A DNA stretch of 64,000 bases, from contig CAJNCA010000001.1 in the NCBI GenBank assembly GCA_905221145.1, positions 310,001 to 374,000 of the forward strand. The letters are read 5' to 3'. This DNA comes from a bacterium (GTDB lineage Bacteria; Bacillota; Bacilli; Lactobacillales; Streptococcaceae). This document shows, piece after piece, positions 38,860 to 49,603 of this stretch (positions within the stretch are counted from its first letter, which is position 1; each line of letters starts with the position of its first letter). The notes beneath the pieces are model-generated. The model saw nothing but the letters and a program-made list of their open reading frames with translations. It was not told the DNA's origin and ran no database searches. Both the position numbers and the translations under genes were made by a program.

Positions 38860-40284
38860 ATGACAAAAGCTAACTTTGGTGTCGTTGGTATGGCCGTAAT
38901 GGGTCGTAACCTTGCCCTTAATATTGAATCTCGTGGTTACACAGTTGCTATCTACAACCGTAGTAAAGAAAAAACTGAAGATGTGATTGCTTGCCATCCT
39001 GAAAAGAACTTTGTACCAAGCTATGATGTTGAAAGTTTTGTAAACTCAATCGAAAAACCTCGTCGTATCATGCTCATGGTTCAAGCTGGACCTGGTACAG
39101 ATGCTACTATCCAAGCCCTTCTTCCACACCTTGACAAGGGTGATATCTTGATTGACGGAGGAAACACTTTCTACAAAGATACCATCCGTCGTAATGAAGA
39201 ATTGGCAAACTCAGGTATCAACTTTATCGGTACTGGGGTTTCTGGTGGTGAGAAAGGTGCCCTTGAAGGTCCTTCTATCATGCCTGGTGGACAAAAAGAA
39301 GCCTACGAATTGGTTGCAGATGTTCTTGAAGAAATCTCAGCTAAAGCACCAGAAGATGGTAAACCATGTGTGACATACATCGGTCCTGATGGAGCTGGTC
39401 ACTATGTAAAAATGGTTCACAACGGTATCGAGTATGGTGATATGCAATTGATCGCAGAAAGCTATGACTTGATGCAACACTTGCTAGGCCTTTCTGCAGA
39501 AGACATGGCTGAAATCTTTACTGAGTGGAACAAGGGTGAATTGGACAGCTACTTGATCGAAATCACAGCTGATATTTTGAGCCGTAAAGACGATGAAGGT
39601 CAAGACGGACCAATCGTAGACTACATCCTTGATGCTGCAGGTAACAAGGGAACTGGTAAATGGACTAGCCAATCATCACTTGACCTTGGTGTACCATTGT
39701 CACTCATCACTGAGTCAGTATTTGCACGTTACATTTCAACTTACAAAGAAGAACGTGTACATGCTAGCAAGGTCCTTCCAAAACCAGCTGCCTTCAAATT
39801 TGAGGGAGACAAGGCTGAGTTGATTGAAAAAATCCGTCAAGCCCTTTACTTCTCAAAAATCATTTCATACGCACAAGGTTTTGCTCAATTGCGTGTAGCT
39901 TCTAAAGAAAATAACTGGAACTTGCCATTTGCAGACATTGCCTCTATCTGGCGTGATGGCTGTATCATCCGTTCTCGTTTCTTGCAAAAGATTACAGATG
40001 CTTACAACCGTGATGCAGATCTTGCTAACCTTCTTTTGGATGAGTACTTCTTGGATGTTACTGCTAAGTACCAACAAGCAGTGCGCGATATCGTAGCTCT
40101 TGCTGTTCAATCTGGTGTACCAGTACCAACCTTCTCAGCAGCTATTACTTACTATGATAGCTACCGTTCAGCTGACCTTCCAGCTAATTTGATCCAAGCG
40201 CAACGTGACTACTTTGGTGCTCACACTTACCAACGTAAAGACAAAGAAGGAACATTCCACTACTCTTGGTATGACGAAAAATAA
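38860..40284 (+). CDS. gnd: 6-phosphogluconate dehydrogenase (decarboxylating)
   Basis: 474 aa, normal length. NADP-binding [21 protein letters not shown], then [34 protein letters not shown] (substrate-binding Ser/Gly loop) and the [14 protein letters not shown] catalytic Lys segment. It converts 6-phosphogluconate to ribulose 5-phosphate, CO2 and NADPH. It precedes ritR by 11 nt, the conserved pair in pneumococcus, which links NADPH supply to oxidative stress control. Confidence 0.96.
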   Translation: MTKANFGVVGMAVMGRNLALNIESRGYTVAIYNRSKEKTEDVIACHPEKNFVPSYDVESFVNSIEKPRRIMLMVQAGPGTDATIQALLPHLDKGDILIDGGNTFYKDTIRRNEELANSGINFIGTGVSGGEKGALEGPSIMPGGQKEAYELVADVLEEISAKAPEDGKPCVTYIGPDGAGHYVKMVHNGIEYGDMQLIAESYDLMQHLLGLSAEDMAEIFTEWNKGELDSYLIEITADILSRKDDEGQDGPIVDYILDAAGNKGTGKWTSQSSLDLGVPLSLITESVFARYISTYKEERVHASKVLPKPAAFKFEGDKAELIEKIRQALYFSKIISYAQGFAQLRVASKENNWNLPFADIASIWRDGCIIRSRFLQKITDAYNRDADLANLLLDEYFLDVTAKYQQAVRDIVALAVQSGVPVPTFSAAITYYDSYRSADLPANLIQAQRDYFGAHTYQRKDKEGTFHYSWYDEK

Positions 40285-40295
40285 GTAGGTCTGCC

Positions 40296-40985
40296 ATGGG
40301 GAAACGGATTTTATTACTTGAGAAAGAACGAAATCTAGCTCATTTTTTAAGTTTGGAACTCCAAAAAGAGCAATACCGAGTTGATCAGGTTGAGGAGGGG
40401 CAAAAAGCCCTCTCCATGGCTCTTCAGACAGACTATGACTTGATTTTATTGAATGCTCGTCTGGGGGATATGACAGCCCAGGATTTTGCAGATAGGCTGA
40501 GTCGGACTAAGCCAGCTTCAATCATCATGGTCTTGGACCATCGTGAAGAATTGCAAGACCAGCTTGAGACAATCCAACGCTTTGCCGTTTCTTACATCTA
40601 TAAGCCAGTAATCATTGATAATCTGGTAGATCGTATTTCAGCGATTTTCCGAGGTCGGGACTTCATCGACCAACACTGTAGTCAGATGAAGGTTCCAACA
40701 TCTTACCGCAATTTGCGTATGGATGTAGAACATCATACCGTTTATCGTGGCGAGGAGATGATTGCTCTGACTCGTCGTGAGTATGACCTTTTGGCTACTC
40801 TTATGGGAAGTAAGAAAGTTCTGACTCGTGAGCAGTTGTTGGAAAGTGTCTGGAAGTATGAAAGTGCGACCGAAACCAATATCGTGGATGTCTATATCCG
40901 TTATTTACGTAGCAAGCTGGATGTAAAAGGTCAGAAAAGCTACATTAAAACCGTGCGTGGTGTCGGTTACACCATGCAAGAATAG
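40296..40985 (+). CDS. ritR: Orphan response regulator RitR
   Basis: 229 aa. The receiver domain carries Asn53 in place of the phosphorylated Asp (LLNARLG), so it cannot be activated by a standard kinase. Cys128 in the linker (DQHCSQ) matches the redox-sensing cysteine described for pneumococcal RitR. The C-terminal winged helix (about 135-229) has the OmpR/PhoB pattern ETNIVDVYIRYLRSKLD. RitR represses iron uptake and responds to peroxide by Cys oxidation and dimerisation. No partner kinase is adjacent. Confidence 0.94.
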   Translation: MGKRILLLEKERNLAHFLSLELQKEQYRVDQVEEGQKALSMALQTDYDLILLNARLGDMTAQDFADRLSRTKPASIIMVLDHREELQDQLETIQRFAVSYIYKPVIIDNLVDRISAIFRGRDFIDQHCSQMKVPTSYRNLRMDVEHHTVYRGEEMIALTRREYDLLATLMGSKKVLTREQLLESVWKYESATETNIVDVYIRYLRSKLDVKGQKSYIKTVRGVGYTMQE

Positions 40986-41000
40986 AAAATAGACTAGGAG

Positions 41001-41028
41001 AACTCAGTTGTAATCATGCAACTGAGTT
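41001..41028 (+). terminator. Hairpin after ritR
   Basis: AACTCAGTTG (41001-41010) / CAACTGAGTT (41019-41028), weak T tail; possibly a terminator or 3'-end stabiliser ahead of the stronger one downstream. Confidence 0.5.
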
Positions 41029-41087
41029 TATCCATTTCTTTCTTGAGTTTTTTCTCTAGTTTGCTTAAAAGTTTTATTTTAGCATCG

Positions 41088-41119
41088 AGCGATTGTGAAT
41101 GGAAACAATCGCTTTTTTT
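41088..41119 (+). terminator. Strong terminator of gnd-ritR
   Basis: AGCGATTGT (41088-41096) / ACAATCGCT (41105-41113), 8-nt loop, then a seven-T run. Confidence 0.85.
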
Positions 41120-41126
41120 GTGAAAA

Positions 41127-41132
41127 TATAAT
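41127..41132 (+). promoter_or_regulatory. Possible -10 of the mevalonate operon
   Basis: TATAAT at 41127-41132, about 180 bp before mvaK1, without a clear -35. If used, the mRNA leader would contain the BOX element and a small AGACGG/CCGTCT hairpin (41279-41295). Confidence 0.35.
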
Positions 41133-41172
41133 AAAATAGATAGGAGAAAATAAATACTTGTAGGAAAAAATA

Positions 41173-41278
41173 ATACTCTTCGAAAATCAAATTCAAACCA
41201 CGTCAGCGTCGCCTTACCGTACTCAAGTACAGCCTGCGGCTAGCTTCCTAGTTTGCCTTTTGATTTTCATTGAGTATG
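41173..41278. repeat. BOX element (A-C type, no boxB)
   Basis: ATACTCTTCGAAAATCAA start, then the CCACGTCAGCGTCGCC core, directly joined to boxC (CTGCGGCTAGCTTCCTAG ... TTTTCATTGAGTAT). About 106 bp, lacking boxB. Together with two terminators and a possible -10 it fills the 325-bp gap 40986-41310. Confidence 0.88.
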
Positions 41279-41310
41279 AGACGGTCTTTCCGTCTAGCTA
41301 AAAGGAAAAC

Positions 41311-42189
41311 ATGACAAAAAAAGTGGGTGTCGGTCAGGCACATAGTAAAATAATTTTAATAGGGGAGCATGCGGTCGTTTACGGTTATCCTGCCATTTCC
41401 CTGCCTCTTTTGGAGGTGGTGGTAACTTGTAAGGTAGTTCCTGCAGCGAGTCCTTGGCGTCTCTATGAGGAGGATACCTTGTCCATGGCAGTTTATGCTT
41501 CGCTGGAGTATTTGGATATCAAAGAAGCCTGCATTCGCTGTGAGATTGACTCGGCTATCCCTGAAAAACGGGGAATGGGTTCGTCAGCGGCTATCAGCAT
41601 AGCGGCCATTCGTGCGGTTTTTGACTATTATCAAGCCGAGCTGCCACATGATGTACTAGAAATCTTGGTCAATAGGGCTGAGATGATTGCCCATATGAAT
41701 CCTAGTGGTTTGGATGCTAAGACCTGTCTCAGTGGCCAACCTATTCGCTTTATCAAGAATGTAGGATTTACAGAGCTTGAGATGGATCTATCAGCCTATT
41801 TAGTGATTGCTGATACTGGCGTTTATGGTCACACTCGTGAAGCTATCCAAGTGGTTCAGAGCAAGGGCAAGGATGCCCTACCGTTTTTGCATGCCTTGGG
41901 GGAATTAACCCAGCAAGCAGAAGATGCGATTTCACAAAAAGATGCTGAAGGATTGGGGAAAATCCTCAGTCAAGCGCATTTACACTTAAAAGAAATTGGT
42001 GTTAGTAGCCCTGAGGCAGACTCTTTGGTTGAAACGGCTCTTAACCATGGTGCTTTAGGTGCCAAGATGAGCGGTGGTGGGCTAGGAGGCTGTATTATCG
42101 CCTTGACAACCAATTTGACTCAAGCTCAAAAACTAGCAGAAAGATTAGAAGAGAAAGGAGCTGTTCAGACATGGATCGAGAGCCTGTAA
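41311..42189 (+). CDS. mvaK1: Mevalonate kinase
   Basis: 292 aa GHMP kinase. KIILIGEHAVVYGYPAI (motif 1), the ATP-binding GMGSSAAISIA loop and C-terminal GAKMSGGGLGGCI. It phosphorylates mevalonate at C5, the first step toward isopentenyl diphosphate; the pneumococcal enzyme is inhibited by diphosphomevalonate. The first of four overlapping genes; its 3' end overlaps mvaD by 19 nt. Confidence 0.95.
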   Translation: MTKKVGVGQAHSKIILIGEHAVVYGYPAISLPLLEVVVTCKVVPAASPWRLYEEDTLSMAVYASLEYLDIKEACIRCEIDSAIPEKRGMGSSAAISIAAIRAVFDYYQAELPHDVLEILVNRAEMIAHMNPSGLDAKTCLSGQPIRFIKNVGFTELEMDLSAYLVIADTGVYGHTREAIQVVQSKGKDALPFLHALGELTQQAEDAISQKDAEGLGKILSQAHLHLKEIGVSSPEADSLVETALNHGALGAKMSGGGLGGCIIALTTNLTQAQKLAERLEEKGAVQTWIESL

Positions 42190-43110
42190 CAGTATGTTCC
42201 TACGCAAATATTGCTATTATCAAATATTGGGGAAAGAAAAAAGAGAAAGAGATGGTGCCTGCTACTAGCAGTATTTCTCTGACTTTGGAAAATATGTACA
42301 CAGAGACGACCTTGTCGCCGCTACCGACAGATGCTACTGCTGATGCCTTTTATATCAATGGTCAGCTACAAAATGAGGCTGAGCATGCCAAGATGAGTAA
42401 GATTATTGACCGCTACCGTCCAGAAGATGGGGGCTTTGTTCGTATAGACACTCAAAACAATATGCCTACCGCAGCGGGATTGTCCTCAAGTTCTAGTGGT
42501 TTGTCCGCCTTGGTCAAGGCTTGCAACGCTTATTTCAAGCTTGGTTTGAATCGGAGTCAGTTGGCGCAGGAGGCTAAGTTTGCCTCAGGATCTTCTTCTC
42601 GGAGTTTTTATGGGCCACTAGGTGCCTGGGATAAGGATAGTGGGGAAATTTACCCTGTAGAGACAGACTTGAAACTAGCTATGATTATGTTGGTGTTAGA
42701 AGATAAGAAAAAACCAATTTCTAGTCGTGACGGGATGAAACTCTGTGTGGAAACCTCGACGACTTTTGACGACTGGGTGCGCCAGTCTGAGAAGGATTAT
42801 CAGGATATGCTGGTTTATCTCAAAGAGAATGATTTTGCCAAGGTTGGGGAATTAACGGAGAAAAATGCCCTGGCTATGCACGCTACGACCAAAACAGCAT
42901 CACCAGCCTTTTCTTATCTGACGGATGCATCTTATGAGGCTATGGACTTTGTCCGCCAGCTTCGTGAGCAAGGAGAATCCTGCTACTTTACTATGGATGC
43001 CGGTCCTAATGTTAAGGTCCTCTGTCAAGAGAAAGACTTGGAGCATTTATCTGAAATCTTCAGTCAGCGTTATCGCTTGATTGTGTCAAAAACAAAGGAT
43101 TTGAGCCAAG

Positions 43111-43124
<14 letters not shown>
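42171..43124 (+). CDS. mvaD: Diphosphomevalonate decarboxylase
   Basis: 317 aa. ANIAIIKYWGKKK at the N-terminus, the AAGLSSSSSGLSALV phosphate-binding loop and MDAGPNVKVL near the C-terminus are diagnostic. It makes isopentenyl diphosphate from mevalonate diphosphate with ATP. Overlaps both neighbours (19 nt and 14 nt). Confidence 0.95.
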
Positions 43125-45126
<2,002 letters not shown>

Positions 45127-45159
45127 CCATCTTCGGACCGAGGTGACTTTTTTGAATTG

Positions 45160-45168
45160 TGATAAAAT
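45160..45168 (+). promoter_or_regulatory. liaFSR extended -10
   Basis: TGATAAAAT (TAAAAT at 45163-45168), no good -35, about 20 bp before the ATG. A weak -35 would suit an activator-dependent, LiaR-controlled promoter. Confidence 0.5.
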
Positions 45169-45187
45169 AGAATAAGAGGATACATGT

Positions 45188-45886
45188 ATGAGAAAATTTA
45201 AAATCTTTTTATTTATCGAAGCCTGTCTGTTGACGGGAGCTCTGATTTTGATGGTTTCAGAGCATTTTTCGCGTTTTCTGCTGATTCTATTCCTCTTTTT
45301 ACTTTTGATTCGCTATTACACTGGTAAAGAGGGAAATAACCTTCTTTTGGTGGTGGCAACCATTCTCTTCTTTTTCATCGTTATGCTCAATCCCTTTGTG
45401 ATTCTAGCTATTTTTGTTGCGGTCATATACAGCCTTTTTCTTCTTTATCCGATGATGAACCAAGAAAAAGAGCAGACCAATTTAGTTTTTGAAGAGGTGG
45501 TGACGATTAAGAAGGAGAAAAATCGTTGGTTTGGGAATCTCCATCATTTTTCAAGCTACCAGACTTGCCAATTTGATGATATCAATCTTTTTCGCCTCAT
45601 GGGCAAGGACACTATTCATCTGGAGAGGGTCATCCTAACCAATCATGATAATGTTATTATCCTCAGAAAGATGGTAGGAACGACCAAAATCATTGTACCT
45701 GTGGATGTAGAAGTTAGTCTCAGTGTTAACTGTCTCTATGGGGATTTGACTTTTTTCAATCAGCCCAAGCGAGCCCTTCGCAATGAAAACTATCATCAGG
45801 AAACGAGAGATTATCTCAAGAGTAACAAGAGCGTCAAGATTCTCTTGACAACCATGATTGGAGATGTGGAGGTGGTCAGAGGATGA
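45188..45886 (+). CDS. liaF: LiaF-like membrane sensor component (VraT/YvqF)
   Basis: 232 aa. Four hydrophobic segments in the first 95 residues, then a soluble C-terminal beta-rich domain (from about 110) that keeps the histidine kinase in check. First gene of the cell-envelope stress three-component system; overlaps the kinase gene by 4 nt. In the LiaFSR family LiaF inhibits LiaS until antibiotics disturb lipid II cycling. Confidence 0.88.
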   Translation: MRKFKIFLFIEACLLTGALILMVSEHFSRFLLILFLFLLLIRYYTGKEGNNLLLVVATILFFFIVMLNPFVILAIFVAVIYSLFLLYPMMNQEKEQTNLVFEEVVTIKKEKNRWFGNLHHFSSYQTCQFDDINLFRLMGKDTIHLERVILTNHDNVIILRKMVGTTKIIVPVDVEVSLSVNCLYGDLTFFNQPKRALRNENYHQETRDYLKSNKSVKILLTTMIGDVEVVRG

Positions 45887-46881
45887 AAAAACAAGCTTAT
45901 GTAATCATTGCCCTCACCTCCTTCCTGTTTGTCTTATTTCTCTCCCACAGCTTGTTGGAAATTCTTGATTTCGACTGGTCTATTTTCCTGCATAATGTTG
46001 AAAAAACAGAAAAATTTGTCTTTTTGTTGTTGGTATTCAGCTTGTCCATGACCTGTCTTTTAGCCCTGTTTTGGCGAGGTGTGGAAGAGCTTTCTCTAAG
46101 AAAAATGCAGGCTAATCTTAAGCGTTTGTTGGCAGGGCAAGAAGTGGTTCAGGTTGCAGATCCAGATTTGGATGCCAGCTTTAAGTCCTTATCTGGCAAA
46201 CTTAACCTCTTGACAGAAGCACTTCAAAAGGCTGAAAATCACAGTCTTGCTCAGGAAGAGGAAATCATCGAGAAAGAACGGAAGCGGATTGCTCGGGATT
46301 TGCACGATACAGTCAGTCAGGAGTTGTTTGCGGCCCACATGATTTTGTCAGGCGTCAGTCAGCAGGCTTTGAAATTGGATAGAGAAAAGATGCAGATCCA
46401 GTTGCAGAGTGTTACAGCCATCCTTGAAACAGCCCAGAAGGATTTGCGGGTCTTGCTCTTGCATTTGCGACCAGTTGAATTGGAACAGAAGAGCTTGATT
46501 GAAGGGATTCAAATTCTCCTAAAAGAGCTTGAGGACAAGAGCGATCTCAAGGTTAGTTTCAAGCAAAATGTGACGAAATTGCCCAAGAAAATCGAGGAGC
46601 ATATCTTCCGCATCTTGCAGGAGTTGATCAGCAATACCCTCCGCCATGCCCAGGCCTCTTGTTTGGATGTCTATCTCTATCAGACGGATGTTGAATTGCA
46701 GCTGAAGGTGGTGGATAATGGGATTGGTTTCCAGTTGGGGAGCTTAGACGACTTGAGTTATGGACTTCGTAATATCAAGGAGCGAGTCGAAGATATGGCA
46801 GGGACGGTTCAGTTATTAACAGCTCCCAAGCAAGGACTGGCAGTTGATATCCGTATTCCCTTGTTAGGTAAGGAATCATAA
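45883..46881 (+). CDS. liaS: Histidine kinase LiaS/VraS (HK03)
   Basis: 332 aa. Two membrane spans (about 7-25, 45-65) with a short external loop of about 20 residues (intramembrane-sensing type), a HAMP-like stretch, the HisKA_3 motif RIARDLHDTVSQ with phosphorylated His141, and the ATPase motifs LQELISNTLRHA and DNGIGF. It phosphorylates the LuxR-type regulator encoded next. Confidence 0.93.
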   Translation: MKKQAYVIIALTSFLFVLFLSHSLLEILDFDWSIFLHNVEKTEKFVFLLLVFSLSMTCLLALFWRGVEELSLRKMQANLKRLLAGQEVVQVADPDLDASFKSLSGKLNLLTEALQKAENHSLAQEEEIIEKERKRIARDLHDTVSQELFAAHMILSGVSQQALKLDREKMQIQLQSVTAILETAQKDLRVLLLHLRPVELEQKSLIEGIQILLKELEDKSDLKVSFKQNVTKLPKKIEEHIFRILQELISNTLRHAQASCLDVYLYQTDVELQLKVVDNGIGFQLGSLDDLSYGLRNIKERVEDMAGTVQLLTAPKQGLAVDIRIPLLGKES

Positions 46882-46891
46882 AGGAGTAGAG

Positions 46892-47524
46892 ATGAAAATT
46901 TTACTAGTAGATGACCATGAAATGGTCCGATTGGGCTTGAAAAGTTACTTTGACCTCCAAGACGATGTAGAAGTTGTGGGCGAGGCGGCAAACGGGTCTC
47001 AAGGTATTGACTTGGCCTTGAAACTGCGTCCAGATGTCATTGTAATGGATATCGTCATGCCTGAGATGAATGGGATTGACGCGACCTTAGCTATCCTCAA
47101 AGAATGGCCTGAGGCCAAGATTTTGATTGTGACCTCTTATTTGGACAATGAAAAAATCATGCCGGTCTTAAATGCAGGTGCTCGGGGCTATATGCTCAAG
47201 ACTTCTAGTGCAGACGAACTACTCCATGCCGTCCGCAAGGTGGCTGCTGGCGAGCTGGCTATTGAGCAAGAGGTCAGCAAGAAGGTCGAACACCACCGCA
47301 ATCATATGGAACTTCATGAGGACCTGACTGCGCGTGAGCGAGATGTACTTCAGCTGATCGCCAAGGGCTACGAAAATCAGCGTATCGCAGATGAACTCTT
47401 CATTTCTCTTAAGACGGTCAAAACTCACGTGTCCAACATTCTTGCCAAACTTGAGGTTAGCGATCGCACTCAGGCAGCGGTCTATGCCTTTCAGCATCAC
47501 TTGGTGGGGCATGAGGAGTTTTAG
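46892..47524 (+). CDS. liaR: Response regulator LiaR/VraR (RR03)
   Basis: 210 aa NarL/LuxR type. Receiver with Asp53 (VIVMDIVMPEM), acidic pair DD7-8, Lys near 105, and a C-terminal HTH (LTARERDVLQLIAKGYENQRIADELFISLKTVKTHVSNIL). Activates genes against cell-wall and membrane stress. Followed with no gap by the alkD-like pseudogene. Confidence 0.93.
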   Translation: MKILLVDDHEMVRLGLKSYFDLQDDVEVVGEAANGSQGIDLALKLRPDVIVMDIVMPEMNGIDATLAILKEWPEAKILIVTSYLDNEKIMPVLNAGARGYMLKTSSADELLHAVRKVAAGELAIEQEVSKKVEHHRNHMELHEDLTARERDVLQLIAKGYENQRIADELFISLKTVKTHVSNILAKLEVSDRTQAAVYAFQHHLVGHEEF

Positions 47525-48180
47525 ATGAGTCTAACAGATTTGCTTGAGGAGCTAGAAGCAGTAAAAGATTCTAAAAAAGCAGGGCCCATGGGAGCCTATA
47601 TGCGCCATCGATTTTCCTTTCTAGGCGTTGCGGTGCCAGAAAGGAATAAACTCTATAAAAAATACTTTCCAGAAGCGAAAAAACAAAGATTATTGATTGG
47701 GATTTTGTAGATACTTGCTGGGAAAAAGAGTCTAGAGAATACCAGTATGTGGCTGCCAATTATTTGAAAGCAATGCAGTCTTATCTAAAGGACAGCGATT
47801 TGCCTAAGCTAGAGCAGTTGATTGTTACCAAGTCTTGGTGGGATACAGTGGATATCCTAGATCGCGTAGTAGGGAGTTTGGTATACAATAAGCCGGAACT
47901 GGAAAAAATAATCCTCCAATGGAACTTGTCAGACAATATCTGGCTGAGACGAGTCGCTATTGACCACCAGTTGTTAAGAAAAGAGAAGACCAATGTTCAA
48001 TTAATGGAAAAGATTCTGCTTCATAATTTGAATCAAACAGAATTCTTTATCAATAAAGCCGTTGGATGGGCTCTGCGAGACTACTCCAAAACTAATCCAG
48101 CTTGGGTAGAAACTTTCATTGAGAAAAACAAGGAAAGAATGGCTGAACTTAGTATCAAAGAAGCGAGCAAGTACCTCTAG
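47525..48180 (+). pseudogene. DNA alkylation repair (AlkD-like) gene with a frameshift
   Basis: Reading starts at ATG 47525 (MSLTDLLEELEAVKDSKKAG) and stops after 61 codons. The HEAT-repeat protein continues in another frame (IIDWDFVDTCWEKESREYQYVAANYLKAMQ) to 48180. One extra A in the six-A run 47678-47683 would restore a single frame of about 218 codons. AlkD-type enzymes are HEAT-like DNA glycosylases removing alkylated purines. The downstream part is otherwise clean, so the lesion is recent, phase-variable, or a sequencing error in a homopolymer. Confidence 0.8.
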
Positions 48181-48272
48181 TATCATTGAAAAGCGCATTC
48201 GTTACTTGAAAAAAGTCGCTCGTTTATGTTATAATAGACTGTATTTAAAAAATTTTAAGGAGAAATGACAGA

Positions 48273-49556
48273 ATGTCTGTATCATTTGAAAACAAAGAAA
48301 CAAACCGTGGTGTCTTGACTTTCACTATCTCTCAAGACCAAATCAAACCAGAATTGGATCGTGTCTTCAACTCAGTGAAGAAATCTCTTAATGTTCCAGG
48401 TTTCCGTAAAGGTCACCTTCCACGTCCTATCTTCGACAAAAAATTTGGTGAAGAGTCACTTTACCAAGATGTTATGAACGCTCTTTTGCCAAACGCTTAT
48501 GAAGCAGCTGTAAAAGAAGCTGGTCTTGAAGTGGTTGCTCAACCAAAAATTGACGTAACTTCAATGGAAAAAGGTCAAGACTGGGTTATCACTGCTGAAG
48601 TTGTTACAAAACCTGAAGTAAAATTGGGTGACTACAAAAACCTTGAAGTATCAGTTGATCTAGAAAAAGAAGTAACTGACGCTGATGTTGAAGAGCGTAT
48701 CGAACGCGAACGCAACAACTTGGCTGAATTGGTTATCAAAGAAGCTGCTGCTGAAAACGGCGACACTGTTGTCATCGACTTTGTTGGTTCTATCGACGGT
48801 GTTGAATTTGACGGTGGAAAAGGTGAAAACTTCTCACTTGGACTTGGTTCAGGTCAATTCATCCCTGGTTTCGAAGACCAATTGGTAGGTCACTCAGCTG
48901 GTGAAACTGTTGATGTTATCGTAACATTCCCAAAAGACTACCAAGCAGAAGACCTTGCAGGTAAAGAAGCTAAATTCGTGACAACTATCCACGAAGTAAA
49001 AGCTAAAGAAGTTCCAGCTCTTGATGATGAACTTGCAAAAGACATCGACGAAGAAGTTGAAACACTTGCTGAATTGAAAGAAAAATACCGCAATGAATTA
49101 GCTGCTGCTAAAGAAGAAGCTTACAAAGATGCCGTTGAAGGTGCAGCAATTGATAAAGCTGTAGAAAATGCTGAAATCGTAGAACTTCCAGAAGAAATGA
49201 TCCACGAAGAAGTTCACCGTTCAGTAAATGAATTCCTTGGAAACTTGCAACGTCAAGGTATCAACCCTGACATGTACTTCCAAATCACTGGAACTACTCA
49301 AGAAGACCTTCACAACCAATACCAAGCAGAAGCTGAGTCACGTACTAAGACTAACCTTGTTATTGAAGCAGTTGCTAAAGCTGAAGGTTTCGACGCTTCA
49401 GAAGAAGAAATCCAAAAAGAAATCGAGCAATTGGCAACAGACTACAACATGGAAGTTGCTCAAGTTCAAAGCTTGCTTTCAGCTGATATGTTGAAACACG
49501 ATATCACAATCAAAAAAGCTGTTGAATTGATCACAAGCACAGCAACAGTTAAATAA
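48273..49556 (+). CDS. tig: Trigger factor
   Basis: 427 aa. Ribosome-binding N-domain with the signature [17 protein letters not shown] (residues about 43-59), FKBP-type peptidyl-prolyl isomerase domain (about 150-245), and a helical C-terminal chaperone domain. It binds nascent chains at the ribosome exit. AAGGAGAAATG-type RBS and highly biased codons indicate strong expression. In pneumococcus, as I recall, cbpG, cbpF and mannitol PTS genes precede it; here it follows the alkD-like pseudogene directly. Confidence 0.96.
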   Translation: MSVSFENKETNRGVLTFTISQDQIKPELDRVFNSVKKSLNVPGFRKGHLPRPIFDKKFGEESLYQDVMNALLPNAYEAAVKEAGLEVVAQPKIDVTSMEKGQDWVITAEVVTKPEVKLGDYKNLEVSVDLEKEVTDADVEERIERERNNLAELVIKEAAAENGDTVVIDFVGSIDGVEFDGGKGENFSLGLGSGQFIPGFEDQLVGHSAGETVDVIVTFPKDYQAEDLAGKEAKFVTTIHEVKAKEVPALDDELAKDIDEEVETLAELKEKYRNELAAAKEEAYKDAVEGAAIDKAVENAEIVELPEEMIHEEVHRSVNEFLGNLQRQGINPDMYFQITGTTQEDLHNQYQAEAESRTKTNLVIEAVAKAEGFDASEEEIQKEIEQLATDYNMEVAQVQSLLSADMLKHDITIKKAVELITSTATVK

Positions 49557-49573
49557 TCTTAATAAACAAAAAG

Positions 49574-49595
49574 CCCACCTGCCTAGGTGGGTTTT
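49574..49595 (+). terminator. tig terminator
   Basis: CCCACCT (49574-49580) / AGGTGGG (49585-49591), 4-nt loop, then TTTT. Confidence 0.85.
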
Positions 49596-49603
49596 CTGAT
49601 ATA

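Noticed and set aside
47672..47690. Programmed -1 frameshifting at the alkD-like A run as the normal expression mode
   Set aside because: The site (G AAA AAA C) re-pairs poorly in the P site after slippage and I see no strong downstream stem or upstream Shine-Dalgarno-like stimulator, so a plain frameshift is the simpler reading.
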